Part shown: piece after piece, positions 28,075 to 37,096 of the stretch
How positions within the stretch are numbered: position 1 is the stretch's first letter
Layout: every line of letters starts with the position of its first letter
Notes under the pieces: generated by a model
What the model was told of the DNA's origin: nothing
Databases searched by the model: none
What the model saw: only the letters and a program-made list of their open reading frames with translations
Assembly: GCA_038237745.1 (NCBI GenBank)
Contig: JBBRYJ010000011.1
Span: forward strand, 17,929 to 81,928
Reading direction: 5' to 3'
Length of the DNA: 64,000 bases
DNA from: DASQEH01 sp038237745
GTDB taxonomy: Bacteria > Actinomycetota > Actinomycetes > Propionibacteriales > Nocardioidaceae
Position numbers and translations under genes: made by a program

Positions 28075-28764
28075 CTAGGCGTTCTGCAGTGTCGCCTTAC
28101 GCGACTCGAAGACCTGATCGATCAATCCGTACTCGATGGCCTGCTGAGCCGTCAGGATCTTGTCGCGCTCGATGTCACGGCTGACCTCTTCGATGCTGCG
28201 ACCGGAGTGCTCGGAGATCATCTGCTCGAGCAAGGCACGCATGCGCAGGATCTCGTTCGCCTGGATCTCGATGTCGCTGGCCTGTCCGTACGTGCCTTCG
28301 GTGTAGGGCTGGTGAATCAGGATCCGGCTGTTCGGCAGCGCCAGCCGCTTGCCGGGGGCACCGGCTGCGAGCAGCACGGCCGCGGCACTAGCAGCCTGAC
28401 CGAGGCACATCGTCCAGATGTCGGGCTTGATGTAGCGCATCGTGTCGTAGATCGCCGTCAGAGCGGTGAACGAGCCGCCCGGCGAGTTGATGTAGATCTG
28501 GATGTCGCGGTCGGGGTCCATCGACTCGAGGCACAGCAGCTGGGCCATCACGGCATTGGCGATGTCGTCGCTGATCGGGGTGCCGAGGAAGATGATCCTG
28601 TCCTCGAACAGCTTGGCGAAGGGGTCGATCCGGCGCACGCCGTACGACGTGCGCTCCTCCCACTGCGGGATGAAGTACTCCGCGCGCGGCGCAGTCTGCT
28701 GGTGCAGGGGTTGGCCGGGCACCACCGTGCCGAGTGCGGTCGCGAGGTGCTGGTCGGCGGTCAT
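28075..28764 (-). CDS. clpP2: ClpP2 protease subunit
   Basis: A 229-residue serine protease subunit. The catalytic serine is in LGQAASAAAVLL, the histidine in ILIHQPY and the aspartate in SRDIERDK. INSPGGSFTALTAIYDTM is the substrate-strand signature. Actinobacteria pair two different ClpP rings and the second gene encodes ClpP2. The ATG at 28764 (MTADQHLATA) overlaps the clpP1 stop (ATGA). Confidence 0.95.
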   Translation of the reverse strand: MTADQHLATALGTVVPGQPLHQQTAPRAEYFIPQWEERTSYGVRRIDPFAKLFEDRIIFLGTPISDDIANAVMAQLLCLESMDPDRDIQIYINSPGGSFTALTAIYDTMRYIKPDIWTMCLGQAASAAAVLLAAGAPGKRLALPNSRILIHQPYTEGTYGQASDIEIQANEILRMRALLEQMISEHSGRSIEEVSRDIERDKILTAQQAIEYGLIDQVFESRKATLQNA

Positions 28765-29408
28765 TCGAGGCTCCCTGAAGACGGTGACATCGGTGTGCCG
28801 CCATAGGCGACTTCGGCGGCTCGGTCGACCACATGATCGATGAAGCCGTACTCCTTGGACTGCTCGGCGGTGAACCACCTGTCGCGGTCAGCGTCGCGCT
28901 CGACCTGCTCGAGTCCCTGCCCAGTGTGCTTGCTGATGAGCTCGAACAGAATCTTCTTGATGTAGAGCGACTGCTCGGCCTGGATCTTGATGTCAGACGC
29001 CGACCCTCCCAAGCCACCAGAAGGCTGGTGCATCATGATCCGGGCGTGCGGCAGTGCGTAGCGCTTGTCCTTGGCGCCGGCGCACAGGAGGAACTGCCCC
29101 ATCGAAGCGGCGAGCCCCATCCCGACAGTGGCGACATCGTTGGAGATGAACTGCATGGTGTCGTAGATCGCCATACCGGCGTCGACGGAGCCACCCGGCG
29201 AGTTGATGTACAAGAAGATGTCGGTGTCTGGGTCTTCGGCGTTGAGGAGCAGCATCTGGGCACAGATCGCGTTCGCGTTCGAGTCCTTGACCTCGGAGCC
29301 GAGGAACACGATGCGTTCCTTGAGGAGCCGCTGGTAGATGTGGTCGTCGAGGCCCGCACCGCCCTGGCCGCCGTTCATCTGCATGGGTGTCGAGTCAGTG
29401 AGAGTCAC
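28761..29408 (-). CDS. clpP1: ClpP1 protease subunit
   Basis: A serine protease subunit of about 215 residues. The catalytic serine is in GLAASMGQFLL, the histidine in RIMMHQPSGG and the aspartate in VERDADRDR. The start is uncertain: GTG 29408 (VTLTDSTPMQ) or ATG 29384/29378; none has a good ribosome site. It is first in clpP1-clpP2-clpX and divergent from a broken NUDIX gene. In most actinobacteria tig lies directly upstream; here about 2 kb intervenes. Confidence 0.94.
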   Translation of the reverse strand: MTLTDSTPMQMNGGQGGAGLDDHIYQRLLKERIVFLGSEVKDSNANAICAQMLLLNAEDPDTDIFLYINSPGGSVDAGMAIYDTMQFISNDVATVGMGLAASMGQFLLCAGAKDKRYALPHARIMMHQPSGGLGGSASDIKIQAEQSLYIKKILFELISKHTGQGLEQVERDADRDRWFTAEQSKEYGFIDHVVDRAAEVAYGGTPMSPSSGSLE

Positions 29409-29576
29409 GAAATCGACAGTAGCGGCCAGAGACGACAAAGCCACGACGTGTCGCGCTCTGTTCGCGCACAGCGCACGCGCGCCTTTCGGTGTCACCGGGC
29501 TTCGAGGAATGCAGGGCGCGTCGAAGGCGGACCGGAGCGGCTTCGCGCGAGTATTCCGCCCAATAGACTGCCGACC

Positions 29577-30124
29577 GTGTCAATGCCGCCGCGGATCCGC
29601 CGCGCGGCAAGGGCCATCGTGCTGGACCGTGCACGTCGGGTTCTTCTCGTGCACTTCGACTTCGTGGCACCGGACAGGCCGAACGGCTTCTGGGCCTGTC
29701 CCGGAGGAGGTCTCGACCCGGGTGAGTCCGTCGTCGAAGGACTCACCCGCGAGCTACTGGAGGAGCTCGGGCTCGCCATCGAAGATGCCGGCTCCCGGTG
29801 TGGTGGACGCAGCGAATCTTCCCGATGACCGCGTTCGACGGCCAGCACGACACCTACTTCCTGCTGGAGGTGGACGCATTCGAGCCTCGCCCCCAGTTCA
29901 CCGAGGCGCAGCTACAGAACGAGCATCTTGACGGCGTGCGCTGGTGGGGATACGACGAGATTCAGCAGGCCCAGCAGCTGTACGACAACGGAGCACCGGG
30001 CGACGACGGGTACGTCGTATTCTCGCCGCCTCGGCTGGGCCACCTGCTGGCGGACCTGCTGGCCTCCGGGCGGCCAGCGCAGCCAATCGACGTCGACGGG
30101 TCGTCAACACGTTCAGCCGTTTGA
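29577..30124 (+). pseudogene. NUDIX hydrolase, frameshifted
   Basis: The N-terminal half (GTG 29577 or ATG 29583) contains a full NUDIX box, GGLDPGESVVEGLTRELLEE, then hits a stop at 29826-29828. The family sequence continues in another frame as PVWWTQRIFPMTAFDGQHDT and YFLLEVDAF, to a stop at 30124. The change fits one missing base near 29790-29800 (GCCGGCTCCCGGTG). With the base restored it would be a normal 180-residue nucleotide-pyrophosphohydrolase-type enzyme. It could be a pseudogene or a sequencing error. Confidence 0.8.
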
Positions 30125-30155
30125 CCGGCCGGTATGAGACTCGAAGCGGCTATGA

Positions 30156-30539
30156 TTAACGCGGATCGTCCCGGTCGACATTCCAGTGTCGCGCCACCGA
30201 GCCCATCCAGGTGCCATCTTGGCCGCGGAATGAGGAGGCAGCGGCTGATCACCCGCTGCCCACCCTCCTGGTCCCCGTAGAGCAGGTCGATGGTCATGCT
30301 TTCGTGGGCCTCGATCACCGACCTGGCCTCCTGGAACTCGGCTTGTTCCGGATCTCTCAAGGCGCTCTGCCAGAAGCCGATGTCGCCAGCCGGCACGTAA
30401 AGGTCCCGCGCGGCCGCAGACCGGCCAGCAGCGACCGCTCGGCGGCCCTCGCTGCCCTGTTGGCCGACCGCACGGACCCGAAGGTCGCGATCGCGAGCAC
30501 CAGAGTGCCACCTGCCGTGGCCAGCGACGAAACGGTCAC
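30156..30539 (-). pseudogene. Decayed small membrane-anchored protein gene
   Basis: Three frames each hold a piece of one protein. They are an N-terminal helix VSSLATAGGTLVLAIATFG with AERSLLAGLRP, then (frame changed, -1) DLYVPAGDIGFWQSALRDP and IDLLYGDQEGGQRVISR, then (frame changed again) SVARHWNVDRDDPR and a stop at 30156. Homologues I recall have about 60-80 residues between GLRP and DLYVPAGD, so an internal deletion is likely. The function of the family is unknown. The start is probably GTG 30539; the frame is open to 30656. Confidence 0.65.
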
Positions 30540-30654
30540 CCAGTCGGCCACGCTCGCCAGGCTAGTCCACCGGTTGGCCGTTACCGGTCCCGTTGTGCGC
30601 GGCTCTCGAGAAGCGGTTTGCGGATAAGGTGCCGGGGCAGGACAGGATGTGGGC

Positions 30655-31467
30655 ATGCCGCACGACGAGCCGAACGGGCTGACCGACTGGCGTAGCCGTC
30701 CCGGGCGCCGGCTCGCGGGTGCCGTCGTCAGAGCTTCCGGATCGTCCGTCGATCCGGGCGCGAGGACCGCCGCCCCCTACGCCGTCCTGCTGATCACGGC
30801 GCTGGTCGGCCTGATCGCTGCAACCGGTCTGACGCTCGCAAGCGCTCAGATCTACGACAACGTCACCGACCACAACGGACTCGCCGGCTTCGACAGACCT
30901 GTGCTCGACCAGATGATCGCTTGGCGCACGCCTGTGCGCAACTCGTGGGTCAGCCATTTCACCGATCTCGGCGGCACGCGCATCATGCCCGTGATAGCCC
31001 TCGTAGCGGCTGTGCTGATCGCCTGGTGGTGGCGGCGATGGACTCCGATACTTCTCACGGTCATCGCTGCCGGAGGGTCACTCGTGATGACCGTGGTCGG
31101 TAAGAACGTCGTCGACCGGGCCCGCCCCGCTCACTCCTTGGCCGTACCACCGTACGAGAGCTCGCCATCGTTCCCCAGCGGGCACAGCCTCAATGCCTGG
31201 GTCGTCGCGGGGTTGGTTGCATACCTCGTGGCTTGTCGGGTCGGCACCAACCTTGTGCGGATCGCCACGGCCGTCGTCGCCCTCTCGTTCGCTGTCGCCG
31301 TGGGCCTGAGCCGGGTGTATCTCGGGCACCACTGGCTGACAGATGTCCTGGTGGCTTGGACCATCGGCACAGCCTGGCTCATCGTGGTGATCACCGGCCA
31401 TCGGCTGGCGCTCACCGTCGTTCGAAGCCGGGTACGACCCGATGCAGGGAGCCTCGAAGGGGTCTAG
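30655..31467 (+). CDS. PAP2 family phosphatase
   Basis: A 270-residue integral membrane protein with six helices. The PAP2 acid-phosphatase motifs are complete: KNVVDRARP, then PSFPSGHSLN, then SRVYLGHHWLTD. It probably dephosphorylates an isoprenoid or lipid phosphate (for example undecaprenyl diphosphate) on the outer face; the substrate is not determined. It converges with tig, with only 14 bp between stops. Confidence 0.9.
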   Translation: MPHDEPNGLTDWRSRPGRRLAGAVVRASGSSVDPGARTAAPYAVLLITALVGLIAATGLTLASAQIYDNVTDHNGLAGFDRPVLDQMIAWRTPVRNSWVSHFTDLGGTRIMPVIALVAAVLIAWWWRRWTPILLTVIAAGGSLVMTVVGKNVVDRARPAHSLAVPPYESSPSFPSGHSLNAWVVAGLVAYLVACRVGTNLVRIATAVVALSFAVAVGLSRVYLGHHWLTDVLVAWTIGTAWLIVVITGHRLALTVVRSRVRPDAGSLEGV

Positions 31468-31481
31468 GAGCTCCTCGCCCG

Positions 31482-32981
31482 TCAGTCTTCTTCGGACGGT
31501 TGGTCGATTGCCTGCGCATCGGCCACCCGGACGAAGTCGCCGCCGCCTAAGACCTGGATGTCCGAGCTGGCATCGGTCTCCGCTTCAACAGCGGTCTCGA
31601 TGCCAGCAGCCTGGGAGACACCTTCGTCTCCGGTCGTCAACTCGGCCGGCTCAACGTAGGTGCCGTCGGGCTGCAGTGTCTTGAGCTCGACGACGTCGCC
31701 CGAGGCGGTTCTCACCGTCGCACTCTCGACCACGTGAGCCAGCGCCTTGCCTCGTCTGATCTCGGCGACGAGCTCCGGCACGTGGTTGTGCTCCATCACA
31801 TGCTTGACGTACTCCTCGGGCGTCTGTCCGGACTGCTGGGCCCTGCGGAGCAGGTGTTGGGTCAGCTCGCTCTCCTCGACACCGAACGCCTCCGCCGTGG
31901 CAATCTCGTCGAGTACGAACTGAGCCGCCATTGCGTCTCGCACGCGCTTATCCAGATCGGCGGCGAACTCGTCCTCGGTCTGTCCCTCTGACTCCAGGTA
32001 GTCCACCTCAGTCATGCCCGCCTGTGACAGCTGCTCGTTGATCGCGTCGCGACGGGTCTGCAGCTCCTCGGCAATCGCGTTGTCGGGAAGTGGGATCTCG
32101 ACGAGCGTGAGCAGCTTCTCGAGGACCGCGTCCCGAGCGGCTGCAGCCTGCTCGAGACGGGCTCCCCGGACGAGACGGTCACGGACGTCGTTCCTGAGCT
32201 CGTCGACGGTATCGAACTCGGAGGCTGTCTGCGCGAACTCGTCGTCGAGGTCGGGAACTTCCTGCTCCTTGACCGCCGAAACCCTGACGGTCACATCGAC
32301 CATCTGGTCCTTATACTCGCCGCCGACGAGCGTGGAGGAGAACGTCGACTCGTCGCCGGCCGACATTCCCTCGAGCGCCTCGTCGAGGCCCTCGAGCATG
32401 GTGGCGCGACCGACCTGATAGCTCATGCCGGTGGCCTGTGCCTCCTCGATCGGTTCACCGTCGTTCGCCGCCGACAAGTCGATCGTGACGAAGTCGCCGT
32501 CAGCCGCTGGGCGCTCGACCGGGCTCAGGGTGCCGAACCGCTCGCGCAGCAGCTCCAGCTGCTCCTCGACCTCGTCGTCGCCTACGGTGAGGTCGCCCAC
32601 CTCGGCCTCGATGCCCTCGTAGTCCGGCAATGAGATCTCTGGCTTGACGTCGAGCTCGACGCTGAAGTTCAGCGCCGAGCCGTCCTCGAAGTTGTCGAGG
32701 TCGAGCTGTGGCTGGCTCATCGGCGTGAGGTTGTTGTCCTGGAGCGCCTGGAAGTAGAGCGTCGGCAGTGCCTCGTTGACGGCTTCGTCGAGCACGACCT
32801 CGCGGCCCACCCGCTGATCGATCACCATCGCCGGAACCTTGCCACGCCTGAACCCCGGCACGGTGATCTGCTTGGCGATCTTCTTGTATGCCGCATCGAC
32901 ACTCGGCTTGAGCTCGTCGAAAGGCACCTCGACGGTCAACTTGACCCGTGTCGGGTTCAACGTCTCGACGGCACTCTTCAC
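31482..32981 (-). CDS. tig: Trigger factor
   Basis: A ribosome-associated chaperone and prolyl isomerase of about 499 residues. The ribosome-docking signature is GFRRGKVPAMVID, the FKBP-like domain is at about 155-245, and a helical C-terminal arm follows. The C-terminus is acidic (ETDASSDIQ), as in other actinobacteria. The start is GTG 32981 (VKSAVETLNPTRVKL), preceded by GAGGAGA; the frame runs a further 45 codons into the tRNA and is rejected there. Confidence 0.95.
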   Translation of the reverse strand: MKSAVETLNPTRVKLTVEVPFDELKPSVDAAYKKIAKQITVPGFRRGKVPAMVIDQRVGREVVLDEAVNEALPTLYFQALQDNNLTPMSQPQLDLDNFEDGSALNFSVELDVKPEISLPDYEGIEAEVGDLTVGDDEVEEQLELLRERFGTLSPVERPAADGDFVTIDLSAANDGEPIEEAQATGMSYQVGRATMLEGLDEALEGMSAGDESTFSSTLVGGEYKDQMVDVTVRVSAVKEQEVPDLDDEFAQTASEFDTVDELRNDVRDRLVRGARLEQAAAARDAVLEKLLTLVEIPLPDNAIAEELQTRRDAINEQLSQAGMTEVDYLESEGQTEDEFAADLDKRVRDAMAAQFVLDEIATAEAFGVEESELTQHLLRRAQQSGQTPEEYVKHVMEHNHVPELVAEIRRGKALAHVVESATVRTASGDVVELKTLQPDGTYVEPAELTTGDEGVSQAAGIETAVEAETDASSDIQVLGGGDFVRVADAQAIDQPSEED

Positions 32982-33054
32982 AGGTGTCTCTCCTCGGTCG
33001 GGCAGGTGACGTGCATCTAGCCGGTGTGGCGTAGCGGCGCTCCGCAAGGCAGTC

Positions 33055-33130
33055 TGGTCGGGGCGACAGGACTCGAACCTGCGGTCTCCTGCTCCCAAAG
33101 CAGGCGCGCTAGCCACTACGCTACGCCCCG
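33055..33130 (-). tRNA. tRNA-Pro(TGG)
   Basis: On the minus strand the acceptor stem CGGGGCG pairs with CGCCCCG, the anticodon stem CCTGC/GCAGG flanks TTTGGGA (anticodon TGG) and the T-loop is GGTTCGAGTCC. A73 and an encoded CCA are present (CCA at 33057-33055). It lies upstream of tig. Confidence 0.97.
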
Positions 33131-33270
33131 GTTTCAGCCCTTGAGTCTAGGGGAGAACCCAGGTGGCGCCTCATCCGCCCTGCTGCAGCGGTCGTGCCGT
33201 GTGCCGTCGCCCGAGTCATCGCAGGCCGCCGCCCTCCCGTCGGACCGCGGCCTATCCTTCTGCACTGCGA

Positions 33271-34662
33271 CTATTCACGGACGAAGACATCGTAGACATG
33301 GTTGTCGTCCGGCCTCATAAGGTTGTACGACCAGGAACTGAAGGCGACTCGTTGACCATCGGCAGAAATGGTGGCCCCGAGAACTGCCTGGCCATCGGGG
33401 GCAAGAATCTGTTGCTGACCGGCCGAGTTGACCGACACCAGGAACGTCTGTCTCGTCAGACGATCGCGTACGAAGGCGTCGACGGCAGCGTTGGTGTCCC
33501 CCGGCACCAGGTTCGTTGCCGTTGACTCAAACGCCACGAAGCGTCCATGGCCGGATATCGACGGGGCCCGGCTCCCCCAGTACCATCCTCCCCCGGCTGC
33601 CACTTCGCCTGTGGAGCTCACCGAGATCAATCGGGTTCGACCACTTGCCCTGTCCCAGATGTACACATCGTTGAGGCCGTTCCTATCACGTGGGCGAAGT
33701 GCATGCTCTGTGGTAAAGGCCACGTATCGCCCGTGAGTAGAGATGGTCGGCGGCGCGCAACAGACATCGTCAGCAGCCCCGGACGCGGTCAGCGAAACGG
33801 CTTGGGTCAAGCCGGTGCGCCTGTCGTGGAGAAAAATCGTTTCCGCGTAGGAGCCCGGAGGAACGCTGATGAAGTCTTGCGCCCTGGCAAGGAAGGCCAC
33901 GTATCGCCCGTCCGCTGACATCGCCGGCCAAGTGGCACCATTGCCTTGCGGTATCTGCTGTCCTGCAGAGTTTACGGAGACGCGCTGCGTCCGACCCAGC
34001 AGTCGATCCCGGACGTAAACATCTTCAGAGGAGTTGGTATCTGCCGGTGTCAGGGCATCCGTCGAACTGAAAGCAACGTAACGTCCATCCGCGGATATCG
34101 CAGGTTTCTCCGGCCTTGGCACGTAGGCAGTCTTAGTCTCGACAGAGTTCACCGACACCATCTCAGTCGTCTGGGCAACGAGGTCGCGCACGTAAACGCG
34201 CGCGCCGCGACGCAGTGGTGCGTACTCTGGTGAGAGGGTATTCGCTTCTGAGACGAAGGCCACGTAACGCCCGTCGGCTGAGATCGACGGGGCAATCGAG
34301 TGGCCGTTCGCCTGCTGCCCGTCCGTCGCGACCGATACACGCTGGGTGACATTCGTCGCCAGGTCACGGACGAAGATGCCCTTCGCATTGTTGGTGTCTC
34401 CTGGTACCAAGTTCGAGGCACTCGACTCGAAAGCCACGAAGCGACCGTCCCCGGAGATGGCTGCTGCACTCGCCAGTTCCAGATCCAGCCCGGAATAGTC
34501 GTTTCCCAGCTCACCGAGCGAACTCACCGAAACTCGTGTCGTCGATGTGCCCCAGACGAAGCTCGCATCCACCGCAGAGGTGGGAGCTGCCACGAGGCAG
34601 CCGATGAATGACGCAATGAACACCGATGCACACAAGCGCGAGGGGCGCGACAGGGTTCTCAT
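33271..34662 (-). CDS. Secreted TolB/PD40-type beta-propeller protein
   Basis: 463 residues. A signal peptide at about 1-30 ends near AAPTSAVDAS. It is followed by six to seven repeats of about 60 residues with the PD40 motif SISADGRYVAF, each preceded by segments like RVSVNSAGQQ and VRDLATNVT. Propellers of this kind bind proteins or glycans; no catalytic motif is seen. The gene lies alone between tRNA-Pro and tRNA-Gly on the minus strand. Confidence 0.88.
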   Translation of the reverse strand: MRTLSRPSRLCASVFIASFIGCLVAAPTSAVDASFVWGTSTTRVSVSSLGELGNDYSGLDLELASAAAISGDGRFVAFESSASNLVPGDTNNAKGIFVRDLATNVTQRVSVATDGQQANGHSIAPSISADGRYVAFVSEANTLSPEYAPLRRGARVYVRDLVAQTTEMVSVNSVETKTAYVPRPEKPAISADGRYVAFSSTDALTPADTNSSEDVYVRDRLLGRTQRVSVNSAGQQIPQGNGATWPAMSADGRYVAFLARAQDFISVPPGSYAETIFLHDRRTGLTQAVSLTASGAADDVCCAPPTISTHGRYVAFTTEHALRPRDRNGLNDVYIWDRASGRTRLISVSSTGEVAAGGGWYWGSRAPSISGHGRFVAFESTATNLVPGDTNAAVDAFVRDRLTRQTFLVSVNSAGQQQILAPDGQAVLGATISADGQRVAFSSWSYNLMRPDDNHVYDVFVRE

Positions 34663-34939
34663 GGACAGGCACCTCCGCCGGGCGCACCTACGGCCACCCG
34701 TGCAGGCTCACCATCGCCTAGCCGCGACGGCCGCGTCAAGCAGGTGGGGCGCAGGCGATGCTGTCGTCCGACAGGATCGTCAGCAGCACGGAGCGGTTCG
34801 CCCCCCTGACCGACCACGCCGGTGAGGCACCAACGCGCGAGCCATGCGTGATGAGATACTTGCTGCGGCCGTGAGCGCTCGGGCCAAATGCAAGGGGCGG
34901 GCACAGCAGTAGCGCTTGATTGACAGAAGCGCAGCTCAC

Positions 34940-35013
34940 GCGGGTGTAGCTCAATGGTAGAGCCCCAGCCTTCCAAGCTGGCCATGCCGGTTCGATCCCG
35001 GTCACCCGCTCCA
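34940..35013 (+). tRNA. tRNA-Gly(TCC)
   Basis: Acceptor GCGGGTG pairs with CACCCGC, the anticodon stem CCAGC/GCTGG encloses CTTCCAA (anticodon TCC), the T-loop is GGTTCGATCCC, and T73 and CCA are encoded (35011-35013). Accessory DNA with transposase debris begins right after it, so it may have served as an integration site. I found no direct repeat of its 3' end elsewhere in the window. Confidence 0.97.
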
Positions 35014-35339
35014 GACGGAAGTGTGCAGGTCAGGCGCACAATTGCGGAGGCGAAAATGCTGTGTTCGCGGACAACTACGCACCACAACACCAACCAGAAC
35101 CGACCCGGTCATGGCGAGGTGTGAACGAACCCCGCGCCGGCCTTCCACGGCTCACCGGCAGGCCGATACGGTCGGCCGGCGGCAGCAAACGCGACGCTGC
35201 CCGGAACGGGTCATAACGGGCTCTTCACAATCCAGGGTGTAGTCCGGGTCTGAACCCGCCTGGCCACAGGCAGCGATCTGGCGATGTAGTTGGTCAGGTT
35301 GCGGAAGCCGAGTGCGGGAACGTCCTGCCCGATGACGCC
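35014..35339. other. Gap after tRNA-Gly with a possible transposase tail
   Basis: No complete gene. On the minus strand, 35335 to about 35215 reads VIGQDVPALGFRNLTNYIAR and then SLPVARR without a start. It resembles the C-terminus of an actinobacterial transposase, but I cannot name the family with confidence. The rest (35014-35200) shows nothing recognisable. Confidence 0.35.
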
Positions 35340-35849
35340 CTACTCCCTGATCTCTTGGGGAGCGAGGTCAAGGCTGAGCGATGCCAGACCTTCGGTAGGC
35401 CTGAATCCAAGTCTCCGATAGAGGCCGAGCGCGGCTTGGTTGTCCGGTTCCGTCACGAGAGACAGTCGTGTTGCGCCTGCTGCGAGTGCCGCCTCGCGGA
35501 CTGCGCTGACCAGAGCGGCTGCCGCTCCTTGGCGACGGGACCCGGGGAGCACGTAAAGGTCACGCAGCTGCCAGAACCATCCCATGACCAGAGATGCAGG
35601 GACCGCGTGGCCGGTCGCCAGGCCGATCGCAGGTGCGTCCGCCGGCGAGTCCACGGATGCCGTATAGACCGTGAGCATATTCGACTGGACCATGTCGGTG
35701 AGCCAGCCGAGGGTGCGCTCGTCCGCGTCTGGCGGCTCGCCGTAGTGGTGCCTGTACTGGTTGAACAGGCCGCTGGCCGCTGCGAGCGTCTCGTCGGTGT
35801 CGCACGTCGTGACCCGCAGCGTGTCCCTGGGGACCGAAGTGTCGCTCAT
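35340..35849 (-). CDS. GNAT family N-acetyltransferase
   Basis: 169 residues with the acetyl-CoA loop in LPGSRRQGAAAALV and the later LGLYRRLGF motif. The substrate is unknown. It stands alone, between the tRNA-linked gap and an IS1380-type fragment, with about 190 bp to the latter. Confidence 0.85.
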   Translation of the reverse strand: MSDTSVPRDTLRVTTCDTDETLAAASGLFNQYRHHYGEPPDADERTLGWLTDMVQSNMLTVYTASVDSPADAPAIGLATGHAVPASLVMGWFWQLRDLYVLPGSRRQGAAAALVSAVREAALAAGATRLSLVTEPDNQAALGLYRRLGFRPTEGLASLSLDLAPQEIRE

Positions 35850-36032
35850 GTCTGCCTCTACTTCTCCATCTCTAGTAGTCGATCTCTGATTGTTGGCGTT
35901 AGCCCAGCGTTAGCCCGGATCATTCACGGGTCTGGGGCGTGATCGGCGCGTAGATGCACGGAAGTGCCTGCCAGGAGGGGAAACTTGGGATTGCGACGTC
36001 CCCAGTTCTCCCGCTTGGAAGGCACTCCGTAG

Positions 36033-36950
36033 GTGAAGCGTACTTCGTGGTCGACGGGTCTGTCCGTCTGTGGTGATGGTGTCGGTGTGGTGGCTCACGC
36101 CGGGAGCGTTTCGTTGAGGCTTCTTGCCGACCGGACGGGCCTGACTGCCGAGCTCTCGAAGGTGATGGCGCGGGGCTCGTTCGTCCCGGTCCATGACCGC
36201 GGGCGGGTCCTGACAGATGTCGCGGTGATGCTCGCCGACGGCGGTGAGGCGATCGCCGACATCGACGTGCTTCGTCACCATGGCGGCGTGCTCGGTTCGG
36301 TCGCTTCGGCGCCGACGGTGTGGCGGACGCTGGACGAGGTCACTGGCGGCCGGTTGAAGAAGATCCAGAGCGCGCGGGCCCGGGTCCGCCGCCACGCCGT
36401 GGACCCAGATCGTCGAGCACCACGGCGCGATCCCAGCAGGGTTGCCGGGACCGACCTGGGCGAAACGGTTGTGTTGGACGTGGACGCCACGATCGTGATC
36501 GCTCACTCCGAGAAGGAGCAGGCGTCGCCGACCTTCAAGAAGACCTTCGGGTTCCATCCGCTCGGGGTGTGGTGCGACAACACCGAAGAGTTCCTGGCCG
36601 CCATGTTGCGGACCGGGCGAGCCGGCTCGAACACCGCAGCCGACCACATCGCCGTCCTGGCCGACGCGATCGCCCAGGTCCCCGGCAAGCATCGCAAGGA
36701 GTTGCTGGTCCGCTCTGATGGCGCCGGGGCTTCCCATGACCTGCTGGACTGGCTCACCGAACAAGGCCGCGTGCGCGGCAGAAGTGTGGAGTACAGCGTC
36801 GGGTTCGCGATCACCGAGAAGATCCGCGAGGCCATCGCCGTGGTCTCGAAGAACGTGTGGACCCCGGCCACCGAGGCAGACGGCGGTGTCCGCGAGGGCG
36901 GCGATGTTGCCGAGCTGACCGGGCTCTTGGACCTGACGAGGTGGCCTTGA
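36033..36950 (+). mobile_element. IS1380-family transposase, C-terminally truncated
   Basis: 305 residues match the first two thirds of an IS1380-type DDE transposase: VSLRLLADRTGLTAELS, MLADGGEAIADIDVLRHH, the catalytic segment VVLDVDATIVIAHSEKE and VRSDGAGASHDLLDWL. The family is normally about 460 residues; here homology stops at GLLDLTRWP followed at once by TGA, so the 3' part and right end are lost. Upstream (35965-36030) an imperfect inverted repeat, GTGCCT...AGGCAC, probably belongs to the left end. The element cannot move by itself. Confidence 0.88.
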
Positions 36951-37096
36951 CGGTCTGACACCTGCGCCCAAAACACACAATGCCTGTCCTGCCGGGCCGC
37001 TCGCCAGCGTGCCTGCCACGCGCATGATCCGCCCTAGTCATTCCGAGCGTCACGCCCGCGTCACCGACCCACAGCCCACCACCTTCACGTCGTGAC

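Noticed and set aside
33131..33320. Plus-strand frame over tRNA-Pro and beyond
   Set aside because: It reads through the tRNA gene in antisense and has no start signal or conserved motif.
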